Assembly: GCA_031769625.1 (NCBI GenBank)
Contig: JAUIMM010002546.1
Location: forward strand, 1 to 64,000
Reading direction: 5' to 3'
Length of the DNA stretch: 64,000 nt
Source: Taudactylus pleione
Taxonomy: Eukaryota > Chordata > Amphibia > Anura > Myobatrachidae
The first letter of the stretch is position 1. Each line of letters starts with the position of its first letter. Both the position numbers and the translations under genes were made by a program. Positions 1 to 11,814 of this stretch are shown here, piece by piece. Below the pieces are notes generated by a model that ran no database searches, was not told where the DNA came from, and saw only the letters and a list, made by a program, of their open reading frames with translations.

Positions 1-825
1 CCAGATTGGACTACTGTAACCTTCTCCTAGCTGGCCTCCCAGTCTCTCACCTCTCTCCACTACAATCGGTTCTTAATGCTGCTGCTCGGCTCATCTTCCT
101 CTCCAGACGTTCTACATCTGCTTCCCCTCTCCTTCAAGCCCTACACTGGCTCCCCTTCCCCTTCAGATGCCAATTCAAGGTTCTTACATTCGCCTACAAA
201 GCCCTCACCAAATCCTCTCCCGCATACATTTCTGACCTTCTCTCCCTTCACACTCCCGCCCGCCCACTTCGCTCAACTAATGCATGCCGCCTCTCTTGCC
301 AACTGATTACTTCCTCCCACTCCCGCATCCGAGATTTTGCCCGTGCTGCTCCCTACCTTTGGAATGCTCTCCCTCTCCCCATCAGACTCTCCACCTCTCT
401 ACAAATCTTCAAACTTCATCAAGGCCTTCCAGCACTCATCCTAACCCACCTCATGCTCTTTCCTTCCCATCTTCCCCTTCTGTGTCACGCCTGTCTGTCT
501 GCCCCTCCCCTTAGAATGTAAGCTCTCACGAGCAGGGACCTCTTCCTTCATGTGCTTCTCTTTACATTTTCTTCTACTCTCTACTCCCCATTAGGGCACC
601 TAACACGGGACCGCCAATTCCCGGCAGCTTATTGTGAGTGCTTTAATCACTATTTCAGCAATGTATATAAGTTGTGTCCTTGTCCTGTACTGTAATGTAC
701 TGTATGTTACTTGTTTCTTGTTCACCTATTAGTTCTATGTTCTATGTACTATGTAAGGTGCTGCGGAACACTTGTGGCGCCATATAAATAAAGGATAATA
801 ATAATAATAATAATAATAATGTGCA
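1..825 (+). mobile_element. 3' end of an L2-type (CR1/L2) LINE, 5' part outside the window
   Basis: A frame from base 6 encodes MDYCNLLLAGLPVSHLSPL, LNAAARLIFLSRR, LQALHWLPF and the FAYKALTKSSPAYISDLL and APYLWNALPLPIR motifs, the end of an L2/CR1-type reverse transcriptase protein, to a stop at 519-521. The 3' UTR ends GGTGCTGCGGAACACTTG, then GCGCCATATAAATAAAG and (ATA/AAT)n from about 797, the typical L2 tail. 5'-truncated by the window; dead or alive cannot be judged. Confidence 0.85.
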
Positions 826-2375
826 AAGGAGACGGGGGCAACACAGGGTGCTGTGGAGCCCTGTTACAACCCTTTTGGGCATGGCCGGCTTATAAACTTC
901 TAGCTTGCTATAGTCTGTTGGTGCGTTTCCCTTAAGTACTCAGGATAGGTTGATTTCACACCCTACTGGGGTCATTGGCACGTCTTACCCGAGCAAGCTT
1001 GGTTGTGTATTGGAATGGAGGTCGGATGCCTCCTGCTTGCTTAGACAGGGAATAGTTGGCCCTTGCAAGCTTGTTATAGCAGACTTGCGTTGATCAGGGA
1101 TAGCTGGCCCGTGCAAGTTGTGGTATGATCTCAGTAAGGTTAGCGGGGCGCTGCATAACTGGCCGTTCGTTCTTCTGCCACAATACCTTTGTAATAAATG
1201 CAGCTTATGTCACATCCAAAAAGGGTATTACCCCATACCAATGTTTTTTTTTTGATAATTATACTTTTTTAAGTTCATTCATGTTTCTCTGCCCAGTTAT
1301 TTAATGTTTAACCATATATTCTGGTGCTTGTAATAAGAAAATGTACAGTCATATAATACCAATAAAAAATACCAATAAAAATACCCAAAAATGTGCTTAC
1401 CTGATATCACTAATCAGACTTCTCTTAACCAAATACATTTATTCAAAAAATTACGTTTGCCAGCTTCACATTAAAAAAGTAAAGACACAACATGTTACAC
1501 AAACTGATACAATTGTACAAAATGTGGGCCTGATTCAGCAAGGATCGCTATTCTGCTTATAAGCACGCAACGCAGTTGCTAATATCAGCGGTGATATGTA
1601 AATGTTTGCATTCACATTGCGATCGCAGCCTAACATAAGGACGCCCACTTCCCCCATACGCACATCCGTATACTTGGTCACCATAGCTAAACAATCGGTA
1701 ACCGCTGTATGTGGTACTGACTCCGGCCAGGGCAGGCTTCTCTCCCTCCAGAGGCTGCTTGAATTGGTAGACCACAAGTGAGTGCTGAGTTTGTATGATC
1801 TTTTTATGTAAATTGTGTGGTCGCATCCCAAGGGCACCCCAGGTGGTTGTGTGCCTTGGATTAAACCTGAATGAAGTCTTGAAAGGACGAAACGCGTTGC
1901 CTCTTGCCGTGTATTGCCTGCCACATGAACTATTAATTTTCTACCTCAGATAAGCTGCTCTACCTTCATTACCCTTTTTTTTGGTGTTTTAAATTATTTT
2001 TATTGATCATTTTTGTATCTTGCTTTTAAATTGCAAGTGATGTTTATTGTTTACTTTTTAAAACTGCAATATTAAATCCTTTTACAGTTTTAAATATTTA
2101 TTTGATTGCATGTAATTTTATTCTAATTCACATATTTTACACATATTTAAGTAAATAAGTGTATCATTTAACTACAGGAAAATTCCAGCACTTTGCACTT
2201 TTGTATATGCTTATACATTGAACACTGTATTGCACATTTTTGCACTAATATTGCACTCATAGCACTTGCACTTTTTGGTGCAGTACATTATACATATGTA
2301 TATGTATTTTTGTAAAGATTGAACTTCACATATTTTATTTTTAACCAACTAGCTAGTCGCTCTAAGGTCAACATT

Positions 2376-2414
<39 letters not shown>

Positions 2415-3391
2415 TGTACATACAGTTTATATTTATTAATTAATTATACTATAAGTCTGCTGTTTCTATCAGGGGCCAATGGTCAGTTCCCAAATTATAT
2501 AGTCTGTTCCTGTGAAGGTAACAATGATAACCCTTATGGGGTCATTTCTATTAATTATCCTACTGTAATGCGAATAGAAAGTACTGTAAGTTTATTTTGG
2601 AGGTTATTTGCAAATTGTATCTACTTACCAACATTACCGCCAATAGGGTGTTAGTTAGGCAGAAACAGATCCTCCAATGTACTTAAATATTTAGACTGTC
2701 TCCACATTTCTTCAAAGTAAATAGTTTGTTTACTATTCCCTCTTATACAGAGGAGAAGTAAATGAAAGGTATCTTATCTAGGGCTGATCTCGTATCATAT
2801 AATTTCCTTCACTGCCAAACTGCCAACACATAGTCAATTAGGCAGATATTAAATTGCTTCCTTCCTCAGCCTCTGACTTTCCTCCCAATAATTTATTACT
2901 CCAATTGCCATCTATTATAAAGTTAGGCACCCAGTATATTACAGTATCTCTCTTTAGAATATTTGTATAATTCAGTCTATTGCATACATAGTGCATGGAG
3001 ACTTCAGATGTAGTTTCTGTATTTCCCTGGTTTATAAAACCTTATTAAAATTAATTCTTAAATAGTATCATATTTTATTTAGCAAACAGACATATACACA
3101 ACTCCCAACTGTTCATTGTACAAGTGACACCTTAGTATCTTTCTATTGTAAGGTTTGTATCTCTATTATTAATTGTTACAATATGTTTTACAATGTTTCA
3201 CTGATCACTCTCCGTTATTTATATTATTCCTGCAGCGCTCCCCTAGTATATTATACTTACTCAGTCCTGCTAGTTTTAACACTGTTGCTACTTGCAAATG
3301 TTACTAACATAAATTATATGGCGCATAGTGAATAGCTGCAGGGCAGCATTAATCTCTCAATTGCTGGTGATGTCAATTTATTTGAGACATT
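826..3391. other. slc9a3 intron DNA: AT-rich, with MITE fragments and a (TA)n tract
   Basis: No gene seen. 1527-1740 starts with GGGCCTGATTCAGCAAGG, the left end of an inverted-repeat element whose right end is missing. 1870-1925 has GGACGAAACGCGTTGCC, part of an unidentified dispersed repeat. (TA)n at 2380-2413. The rest is unassigned AT-rich sequence. Confidence 0.5.
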
Positions 3392-3976
3392 GGGGCCTAT
3401 GTATTAATAATCGCTGTACTGCCGCGATTATTAAAAGTCCAACTCATCGTGAATATTTTAATTTTTAATGAAAATATCCCTGCTATGTACTAACGGGAAC
3501 TCGCAGGGACAGCAGTTGCAGTTTCCGTTGTCCCCACGAGTTATATCCCCGGCATTTCGGAGAAGTCTTTCACTGAAGTGAAAGACTTCTTCGGGGAAGC
3601 TGACGCTGCGCATGGGCAGAGCGTCAGCTTCTGGGACTGGCCAGGGGCTGCAGAGGGACAGATCAAAAGATCTTTCTCCTGCCCCTGGAGCCCCAATAGG
3701 CAAACAGTAGTTAACACCACCTGAAGATGGTGTAAATTACCGGGGCTAAACACCGAAAAGCTTTGCATTTTGGAGTTTAGTACATAGGGGTCCGATCGTA
3801 GTCCCCATTGACAATAATGGGGACTGCGATCTGTAGTGCTAATTAGCACTTTGCAGGAGATGTCTGTGAAATCTCCTGCACTGTGCTATTAGTACATAGG
3901 ATCGATACATAAAATTATGCAGAAACTGCAGTTTCTGCATAACATTATGTAAAAAGTGGCTTGATACATAGGCCCC
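3392..3976. mobile_element. Inverted-repeat MITE with GGGGCCTATGTATTAA ends and ATT TSD (family copy 1)
   Basis: Left GGGGCCTATGTATTAATAAT pairs with right TTGATACATAGGCCCC. ATT flanks both (3389-3391, 3977-3979). 585 bp. Related copies at 55410-55984 and about 53015-53935. Harbinger-like by TSD length; no transposase. Confidence 0.8.
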
Positions 3977-3979
3977 ATT

Positions 3980-4058
3980 GTTACAAATTACAATAGGTAT
4001 CAGATAGTGTCACTGATCAAGTCCCGTCATTTGTGTAGTTCCTGTAGTCATTTTCTAA

Positions 4059-4101
<43 letters not shown>

Positions 4102-4587
4102 CCTAACAGTTTCAGTAATATTGCTGCTTACTGATAATTATATGATGTAATTGTAGCATACACAGTGCTGAGAACACCTGCAGCTTATCATCAGTCTCTT
4201 AGGTGTCTATGCTGCCAGCTCTTCTGACAAGAGTCTCCCATAGTATCTCATTAAAGATCTCTGCACCTTTAATAGGGTGAGGTATGACTTGTTGACATTC
4301 AGAAGATCGACATTCAGAATGTCGACACCAGAATGTCGACAGCTTCTGAATGTTGACAGTCAGATTGTCGGCAGGATCATTAGGTCGACAATCAATATGT
4401 AGACATGCATTAAGGTCGACATGGTTAAAATGTCGATACATTCAGAATATTGACATTTAACATGTCGACACCAAAATGTCACCATATTTTTTTAGGCTGT
4501 TTTAGACTAATCCTAAACCTAACCCTAATCCTAACTCTAATGCACAACCCTCACCCTAAACCTATCACTAACCCCTAACTCTTACCA

Positions 4588-4644
<57 letters not shown>

Positions 4645-4677
4645 GTCTCATATCTATCTATCTATCTATCTGTCTCA

Positions 4678-4736
<59 letters not shown>

Positions 4737-4831
4737 GCAGTCATGTTAGACTAATCCTAAACCTAACCCTAATCCTAACCCTAATGCACAACCCTCACCT
4801 TAAACCTATCCCTAACCCCTAACTCTTACCA

Positions 4832-4930
<99 letters not shown>

Positions 4931-5003
4931 GCAGTCATGTTAGACTTAAACAAAGCCTATAAAAATGCAAGTACCTATTAAATTCATGGGCACCAAAAAG
5001 ACT
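3980..5003. repeat. (TA)n, GTCGACATT-rich inverted repeats and two (ATCT)n tracts in a duplicated unit
   Basis: (TA)n at 4061-4099. 4290-4480 is rich in GAATGTCGACA-type inverted repeats, likely a degenerate MITE. From 4499 a unit with CTAATCCTAAACCTAACCCT followed by (ATCT)n and CTATGCAGTCATGTTAGACT occurs twice (4499-4751 and 4748-4948). ATCT tracts lie at 4587-4738 and 4831-4931. Confidence 0.8.
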
Positions 5004-5011
5004 ACTTAGAT

Positions 5012-5668
5012 CAGGGGTCAGGGAACTTTTTTACCTTTTGCCCCAAAATATATTTAGATACACCGACATTACCCCCTTGATTTGAAAGGAAGGAAATCAT
5101 ATAGTAGTGCCCCCATATAATGCCCCATGTAGTAGTACCCCCATAGTTATGCCCCTGTAGTAGTGCCCCCATATAATGCCCCTGTAGTAGTGCCCCCATA
5201 TAGTGTCCCTGTAGTAGTGCCCCAATATAGTGCCCCTGTAGTAGTGCCCCCATATAATGCCCCTGTAGTGCCGCTTGTACAAACCCCCCCCCCCCAAAAA
5301 ACACTTACCTTAATCCCCGCTCCTGCATCCGCCGCCGTCCTGTCCGCCCGGCTGCTCCTCGGAACTATGGGAGAGATGCCATGACTTTTCTCCCATAGTG
5401 CGCATGGAGAGAGGAGGAAGCTGGAGTCCAGAAGAGAACTCCAGCCTCCGACTAACGCGGCGCTGCAGGGAAGGAGCCGGGCGCCCGTTGGTAATAACAT
5501 CTCAGCGGGCGTCCAGCTTAGAACCTCCCTGCGGCACAGCCGGGCATGCATATGAATCATTCTATATTATAGAATGATTCATATGCATGCCCGGCTGTCC
5601 GTCAATTACCCCCAGGAATTTCATTTTTACCCCATGTGGTGTAATTTACCCCTGTTCCCCGACCACTG
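5012..5668. mobile_element. hAT-type element with internal minisatellite and a near-perfect palindrome
   Basis: Ends CAGGGGTCAGGGAAC and GTTCCCCGACCACTG. Flanks ACTTAGAT (5004-5011) and ACGTAGAT (5669-5676), 7 of 8 identical. 5105-5265 is a tandem array of about 19-bp units (TAGTGCCCCCATATAATGC variants). 5537-5597 is a palindrome with 30-nt arms and a 1-nt spacer. No transposase. Confidence 0.8.
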
Positions 5669-5676
5669 ACGTAGAT

Positions 5677-6884
5677 GCAAGAGAAGAATTAACTTTTGGT
5701 TCTATTACCAGATAACCCCATCTGTACATTGCAGAAACTCTCCATCACAAGCAACGCTTCTGAACCCCTGATATTGCCTCTGATTGAGAAGTACTTGGCA
5801 TTAGTTAAACTATACATGCTCAGAAAAGAGACTGTACACATTAATCTTCCAAAATAATCTCACTAACACCCCAGTGCTGCTACTGCCCTAATATTTTATA
5901 GACGTATGTGTTAAGCAGTGCCAGAACCATGGGTGTGTGAATGGTACCATAGCCCAGATTGCAGGGACTCTGGGTTGGCATCATTGCTGCCCCATGGCCC
6001 CTGCATCTGGCTAGCAGGGTGCCTGTAATGGCACCCGGCAGCCAATATCACTGGCAGAGCTCCTGGCACACACGCCTCAGCCTGTACAGCCACCTGGAGT
6101 GTTATGTAGAAGCTGGGACTCCGAGAGGCTGAAGCTGGTCATGGAATCTGGATTGGATTTCAGTTGGTAAATAAAGGGAAAGTTTGCTGCAGATTGTGTT
6201 CCCGTATTTACTATAGTAATTACACAAACTAACAACAATGATTACATAGAAAAATATTCACATAAAAAAACCCATATAAAATATATTGCTTTGTAAACCT
6301 CCATTTCATGTTTTATTTTCTATTGACTTTGTGTGGATTTACACAGGTCATAATTGAGTCAGTATTTGGCACTTTTATTTGAGTTGGCAACAATATATAG
6401 CGGAGATTATGGAACTTTCATAATACTTTGACCTAAAGACTAGTTCAAGGTTAACTTTTTTCAGTGTGATGTAATAAATACCGGCAGCATTCTGTAGCAT
6501 AACCGGTTACTGGCCATTATGGCCTCTATTTATCAAACAGGTGGGTTTTTCGCCTGGGATAGGGCTTTGCCCGGGATGTAGTCAGGAAGCCGGCAGTCGA
6601 AATGCCGACCACCGGGCTTCCCGACAGTGAAATCCTGGCATGGAACTAAAGATAGGCGTCTAAATACTGATGCCTATCATAAGCCCCATGCCGAAATCCC
6701 GACACCTGGGATACCCAACGTAGGTAAGGCGGGCATCGGGAGCGCTTAGCTGGGGGGAGGGTTGGGAAGGTTAGGTTTAGGGACTCCTGGGGGGATTTAG
6801 AGTTAGGCACTCCCCCGGGAGGATTGGTTTTATGCTAGGGGAAGGGGGGGGGGGTTAGGGTCAGGCACCACCGGGGGTCCTATA
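5677..6884. other. Intron DNA with a truncated GGGATGTAGTCAGG-type repeat
   Basis: 5677-6540 shows no gene. 6553-6880 (CCCGGGATGTAGTC, CCGACCACCGGGCTTCCCG, then GGTTAGGGTCAGGCAC) is a dispersed repeat also seen at 27640-28180, 28845-29190 and 37830-38290. It abuts the copia remnant. Confidence 0.5.
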
Positions 6885-7119
6885 GGTGGATTCCTAGGTA
6901 GTAGGTCACCTCTCCCGGGTCTTCTTTATGTTCAAAGTGTGAGTCTAGAACTTCACTTTGTTTTGTGATCTCTTCTTTTTCATGAGCAATAATGAAATCA
7001 TCCACCGATAAGAGCAGATACATCCATTGCCCTCTCAGTATAGGCATGGATCAGCTCGACTTCTTGTGAGCTCTAATTCCAATAATCCTTCATTAATGTT
7101 ACAATTCAATGCTTTTGGT

Positions 7120-7872
7120 CACAGGTTCTCAAACTCGGTCCTCAGGACCCCAAACAGTGCATGTTTTCCAGGTCTCCTCACAGAATCACAAGTGAAATAA
7201 TTAGCTCCACCTGTGGATCTTTTAAAATGTGTCAGTGAGTAATGACTATGCCTGAGCACCTGCTGGGTGACCTGGAAAACATGACCTGTGTAGGGTCCTG
7301 AGGACAGTGGCCCTGATTCAGAGCCGGACGCTCTGAAAGAGCGCTCGCTCTCAATCTGGCCTTTTTTTTTTTTTTGTGCGGCCTCCTGGCCGCTTGCATA
7401 GCTGTGGGTGACCACCCACAGCTATTGCAAGCGGCCAGGATGATGGTCACGATGGTCAACACCATCGCGACCATCGGGCTTGCGACGAGACCCTTGTGGT
7501 AGGGTCTCGTGGCCGCAAGCCCCAGAGAGCTTCTGGCTCTAATAGAGCTGGAAGCTCTCCCACTGACATCACTTGTGACGTCAGTGGGGCCGCCCACAAA
7601 CGGCAGGCCTTCGCTTGGGAACGCTTCCGTTTGTGAGGCCACCCCCCGGCCACGCCTACCAAACGGGGCGAGCTGTCATTCACCATCGACGGCTCGCCCC
7701 CTTTGGTGCGAGACCCGGAGCGACGGAGCACCCGTCGCTAGCCGGGTCTCGCACATGCGCACGTCGGAGCCGGCTCCGTTGTGCGCATGCCCAGTGGGCA
7801 AACATCGACCCGGTTGCAAGCGCTCAGCGCTTGCGACTGGGTCTGAATCAGGCCAGAGTTTGAGAACCACTG
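7120..7872. mobile_element. hAT-type element inserted in the copia RT, itself carrying a nested inverted-repeat element
   Basis: Ends CACAGGTTCTCAAACTC and GAGTTTGAGAACCACTG are inverted repeats. Flanking 8-mers are CTTTTGGT (7112-7119) and CTCTTGGT (7873-7880), 7 of 8 matching. The copia frame resumes on both sides (SLYGIKQSPR to the right, the segment leading to SRADPCLY to the left). No transposase ORF. A second element at 7309-7854 sits within it. Confidence 0.8.
7309..7854. mobile_element. GC-rich inverted-repeat element, GGGCCTGATTC family (copy 1, nested)
   Basis: Ends GGCCCTGATTCAGAGC and GTCTGAATCAGGCC. It interrupts the hAT element between GTCCTGAGGAC and GTTTGAGAACC. Flanking triplets AGT and AGA. 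Internally it has the family's paired hairpins (GATGGTCGCGATGGTC type, GACATCACTTGTGATGTC type) and a poly(T) run. Non-coding. Confidence 0.75.
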
Positions 7873-8249
7873 CTCTTGGTGATTGCTTAATACCATAGAG
7901 CGATTTTTGCACTTTGCAAACAAGATGTTCCTGGCCCTTTTTGACATAACATTCAGGTTGTGTCATGTACAATTCTTTTTCTATATCACCATTAAGAAAA
8001 ACAGTTTTGATGTCACAATGTCTCACTTGCATATTTTGTAAGGGAGCTCTGGTGATTAAGGTTCTGAAAGTGCTCTGTTTAGTAACTGGTGCAAAAGTGG
8101 CCTCATAATCTTCACCATATTTTTGAGCGTAGCCATTTGCCATTAATCTTGCTTTAAATCTGTAAACTTTACCTTCAGAATCACATTTGGCCTAAAAAAA
8201 AACATTTACATCCAATTGCATGTGTTCCTGGAGGTACTTCTGTAAGATG

Positions 8250-8596
8250 CAGAGGCGTATCTACAATGGGTGCAGGGTGTGCGGGGAACACTGGCCCCTG
8301 GGTCCAGGGGGGCCCTGCACAGCACACCCTGCACCCATAATATTACTTACCTCTCCAAAGTCCCACGTCGACGCGGGGGTCCGGCGCTGTACAACGACTG
8401 GAAAATGGCCGCGGTGGCCATTTTCCTGTCGTTTGCGCATGCGCAGTACAGGGAAAATGCGGCCATCTAGTGCCCAGAGTCTATAACTCCGGCGCTGGCT
8501 GCGCACAGCTCAGTGTGCTGCCAGTCTCCAGGCGGAGAGGAGGGGGCCCGTGTCGGAGACTGCACAATGGCCCCCTCCTCTCTAGAAACGCCCCTG
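8250..8596. mobile_element. hAT MITE (CAGGGGCGT family, copy 1) with perfect 8-bp TSD, inside copia
   Basis: Ends CAGAGGCGTATCTA and TCTAGAAACGCCCCTG are inverted repeats, and GTAAGATG flanks both sides (8242-8249 and 8597-8604). 347 bp, no ORF of interest. The same family with GGGTGCAGGGTGTGCGG interior is at 38409, 53165 and 62277. Confidence 0.9.
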
Positions 8597-9287
8597 GTAA
8601 GATGCCATGTCTGGAGCTGTTTGAGAGATTCCATCGCTTCATCAGCAGTTTAATTCCATTTTTCCTTGTCATGGGTAGGTAGTTTCTGCATCTCTTTCCA
8701 GGACTCTGGCTCAGGTTGCGGTGCTGTCCAAGGAAGATAAGATAACTGCTGTGGTGGTATATTCTTGTTCCACCTAGTAGATCTCTTTAGAGAGGAGGGG
8801 ACCCGTGTGCATTCCAGAAGTCCCTCTCTCACAAAGAACAGCTCTTATCGGGAGAGCTGTTCTTTGCTTTTTTTTTTTCATGCAATTAACATCGGCATGC
8901 ATGCAATGAGTGGTGCAATGCATCATGCATCCCACACATAGTAACTTCAATTTCATTTTCCTTTGCCTCTGGTTGTGGTTTTGGAACTCCTTCCTCGCAC
9001 TGTTCTGCTTGTGTTGTTCAATGTCACTTGGTTGGTTTCCTTATGCAGAATTCTGTAATCCTTTTCACTATAGCCTACAAACACTCCTTCCTTTGCACGA
9101 GCATTGCAGTATGAGCGTTGGAACGTGTACTAATGCCTTACTTCCAAAGATTTTATATGTTGTAGCTGAGGTTTCTTTCCATTCCACAGTTCATATGGAG
9201 ACTTTTCAATGATTATAAAGACAGGAGATTGTTGTGATTGCTTCTCCATAGTAAATCGCTGGCATATCTGCATCAGAATGCTCCACC

Positions 9288-9700
9288 CAGGGGCGCCGAG
9301 AGGTGGGGGGGAGCGGGTACAAATTACCCGGGCCTGGGCTTGCTGGAGGGGCCCGGCGGAGGCCCGGGTCCGTCAACGCTCCCCCCCCTCTTACATCACA
9401 GCAGCCCAGCACACGTTGCTGTTTGCTGGGCTGCACTGAGTGACTGCTCACGGCTGCTAGGAAGCAGCCAAAGCAGTCTCCTATGCCTGTGGGGGGAACG
9501 ATCAAAGAGATCGCGCCCCCCACTAGTTATGCGCCGGGCTGAGGGGGCTCAGAGCGCCCCCCTCCCCAGCGCACAACGCCACTTCGCGGTGCCGCAAATC
9601 TTGTTTGTTTGTTTTTTTCTTGAAGAGGGCATAGCCACGCATCTTACGATTAGGCCACACCCCCTTGTACCTGGGCCCACCGCAGCGAAAGGTGGGCCTA
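9288..9700. mobile_element. hAT MITE (CAGGGGCGCCGAGAGG family, copy 1) inside copia
   Basis: Left end CAGGGGCGCCGAGAGG, right end AGGTGGGCCTA, flanked by GCTCCACC (9280-9287) and GCTCCATC (9701-9708), 7 of 8 identical. 413 bp, GC-rich, related to the copy at 46848-47233 in the opposite orientation. Confidence 0.75.
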
Positions 9701-9902
9701 GCTCCATCCACTTTTGCAGAGAGTCTAATTCATCCTCTCATCCTCCCCCATATTGCTCTGCATTGTACGGTACTGTTTTCCGGAACATACTTTCACACCT
9801 TTCCAGAGTGGCTTGTGTCTTGACACTTCTATATTCTTTCCCGTTTTTGGAGAAGTGGTTCATTATATGACAAAGATATTCTTCAAGTTTTTCTCAGACT
9901 TT

Positions 9903-10745
9903 GGGGCATATTCAATTAGGTGTGAAAAAGTCGAGTACTTATCGCCTGTCGAGGTTTTCGCCGTCATTGTTGGTTTTCCATGCGCGCGTCCACGCTTATC
10001 ACCGTATTCAATTAGAAATCAGCGAAAAAGGCACCCAGCAAAGTGCAAACAGGTGAAAAGCGCTGTCAGATTTGGGGAAATCAGCCTGAGACCCCCCCAA
10101 AAGATGCACTAACATTGGGGATCATTGTAGATGCCCCCGAATAGCCCTGCTGAAGCTATTTGGGGTATTTATATGCTCTCATTAGCTGCTAAATAGCGTC
10201 TTTGCACAAGTGGTGAGGAATATCATTTAGCAGGTTTTTTGGGTGAAAATAACTAGTCCCAGCAAATTTGGGGTACATGAAAATGGGTACAAGCATGGTT
10301 AAAAATTGCAAAAGTGTGGTTTTTAAAAACGTTAAAAACAAACCTTCAGCATGCACCTGAAAACAAAAAAAACCCTCCCCCATACTTGCAGACCCCCCCA
10401 AAGTCTATTTCGCTAGTTTTTAAGTTTGTACCCCAACTTTGTATTTTTCGCCCCCTTTTTCAAAGTCATTTTATGGGGTGTTCTTTAATTTTATTTAGGA
10501 TTTTTTTTGACACAGTTAACTTTTGGGGTCCTGTCCTAAGGGTGCAGGGTGGATTCCCCACCCCAAAACCGCAATTCTGCACTTTTTGTCAGCTGCTATT
10601 CCGTCGGGTACATTGCATTGAGTTTCCGTACCGGTGAAAAGTCTCCACAATTGAATACGGGGATAAGTTTCCGCTGGCGAAATGACATCACCGGCGAAAC
10701 TTTTTTTGCCTAAAACGGCTTTTCATACCTAATTGAATACGGCCC
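9903..10745. mobile_element. Inverted-repeat DNA element with TTCAATTAGG ends and 3-bp TSD, inside copia
   Basis: Left GGGCATATTCAATTAGG pairs with right CCTAATTGAATACGGCCC. TTT flanks both sides (9900-9902, 10746-10748). 843 bp. The copia integrase reading resumes on each side. The 3-bp TSD and ends suggest a PIF/Harbinger-like origin; no transposase seen, so the superfamily is tentative. Confidence 0.75.
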
Positions 10746-10818
10746 TTTAGCCTCACTGAGCAACAGGTAAAGTGTTGTGAACTTTGAGTAATCATCATGG
10801 AATGTGATAAAATATTTA

Positions 10819-11460
10819 GGGCTCCGTTTACTAAGGCGTTTTATTTATTGCGCAACATAACGCCGACGCTCGCTGTGCTATTTTAATTTGTTTACCTTGT
10901 ATTCATCACTAACATGCTCGCCGGCGAGTGGTGTTATTAGTGAAGCAGGCAGCTGTGTTTTTCTGTGCCCGCTGTCACTGCCGAATGAATAGGACAGGAC
11001 AGACTACGGAGAGTTGGAGGGAGGGGGCGGGGAGCTGGAGAGTCAGAAAGTAGGAAGCTGGGAATGGGAGGTAAGGGGCGGAGAGCTGGAGAGGCGGAAA
11101 GTAGGAACCTGGGAATGGGAGGAAAGGGGCGGAGAGCAGAAGGAAAGGTGCGGAGAGTGGGAGGGAAGGGGCGGAGATTAGCTGCATCATTGCATTGTGG
11201 GTATGGACCCGGATGCCGCAACCTCTTCACTGGGACAATAGCGGTCGTCAAAATAACACCAGCAGAGACACGGAGAAATCACCCAACGAGTGGTAAAATA
11301 CAAATACCGCTCTTGATAAATACAGTATACAATACTTTATGGTGATAAGAAAACAAAATAGCACCGCTGGAACTCAGAAAACGATTCATAAATACCAGAA
11401 ACAGGATTAACATATCTAACGAGTCTTAAAACGGCTGAATCTCATTAGTAAATAGAGCCC
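10819..11460. mobile_element. Inverted-repeat element with GGGCTC-TTTACTAA ends, inside copia
   Basis: Left GGGCTCCGTTTACTAAGG pairs with right CATTAGTAAATAGAGCCC. 642 bp, with an internal purine-rich minisatellite (units like GGAAAGGGGCGGAGAG, 11020-11180). Copia sequence (KYFITFHDD and VKDVTPRTN) abuts both ends. A matching TSD is not clear (TTA on the left). Confidence 0.65.
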
Positions 11461-11515
11461 TGGCTTAGTTTGTCCTGGGGGTCACATCTTTCACTGGTCT
11501 ACGTACATCTGTGTG

Positions 11516-11814
11516 CAGTGCTGTAACTAGCGGTTTGCAAGCGGTGCTACCAAACAGAGCGCAGAGCCCTGTGGGCGGCACCGTCGCTGCCCCTCGTCAC
11601 CTCCATCTGGTTAATAGGTCGCAACGGCACCCTGCAGCCGGAATCACTGCTGCGGTGCCACCTGGAGCGTCCTTTGGATGCTCCAGACATGCACTCTGCA
11701 GCGTGTACGGCCCCCCGGAATATACTGAGGATGCTCCGGGTAGTGGTGTAATTACCGATGCTGGTGGTCCCGCCTCCTCAACATGACATCACGCGTTCAG
11801 GGTGCACGGCGCTG
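11516..11814. mobile_element. hAT MITE inside copia, between CLDLIH and TDVRRPV codons
   Basis: Ends CAGTGCTGTAACTAGCGG and GGTGCACGGCGCTG. Flanks TCTGTGTG (11508-11515) and TCTATGTG (11815-11822), 7 of 8 identical. Removing it restores the continuous copia reading LIH-TDV. Confidence 0.75.

Noticed and set aside
7509..7898. Open frames of 80-130 codons in the GC-rich GGGCCTGATTC elements (also 15472-15810, 40668-40907, 43235-43768)
   Set aside because: Stop-poor because of high GC. Frames are not conserved between copies and resemble no protein family.
9753..10112. 119-codon plus-strand ORF across copia and the inserted element
   Set aside because: Crosses an element boundary and lies on the strand opposite the real copia coding sequence.
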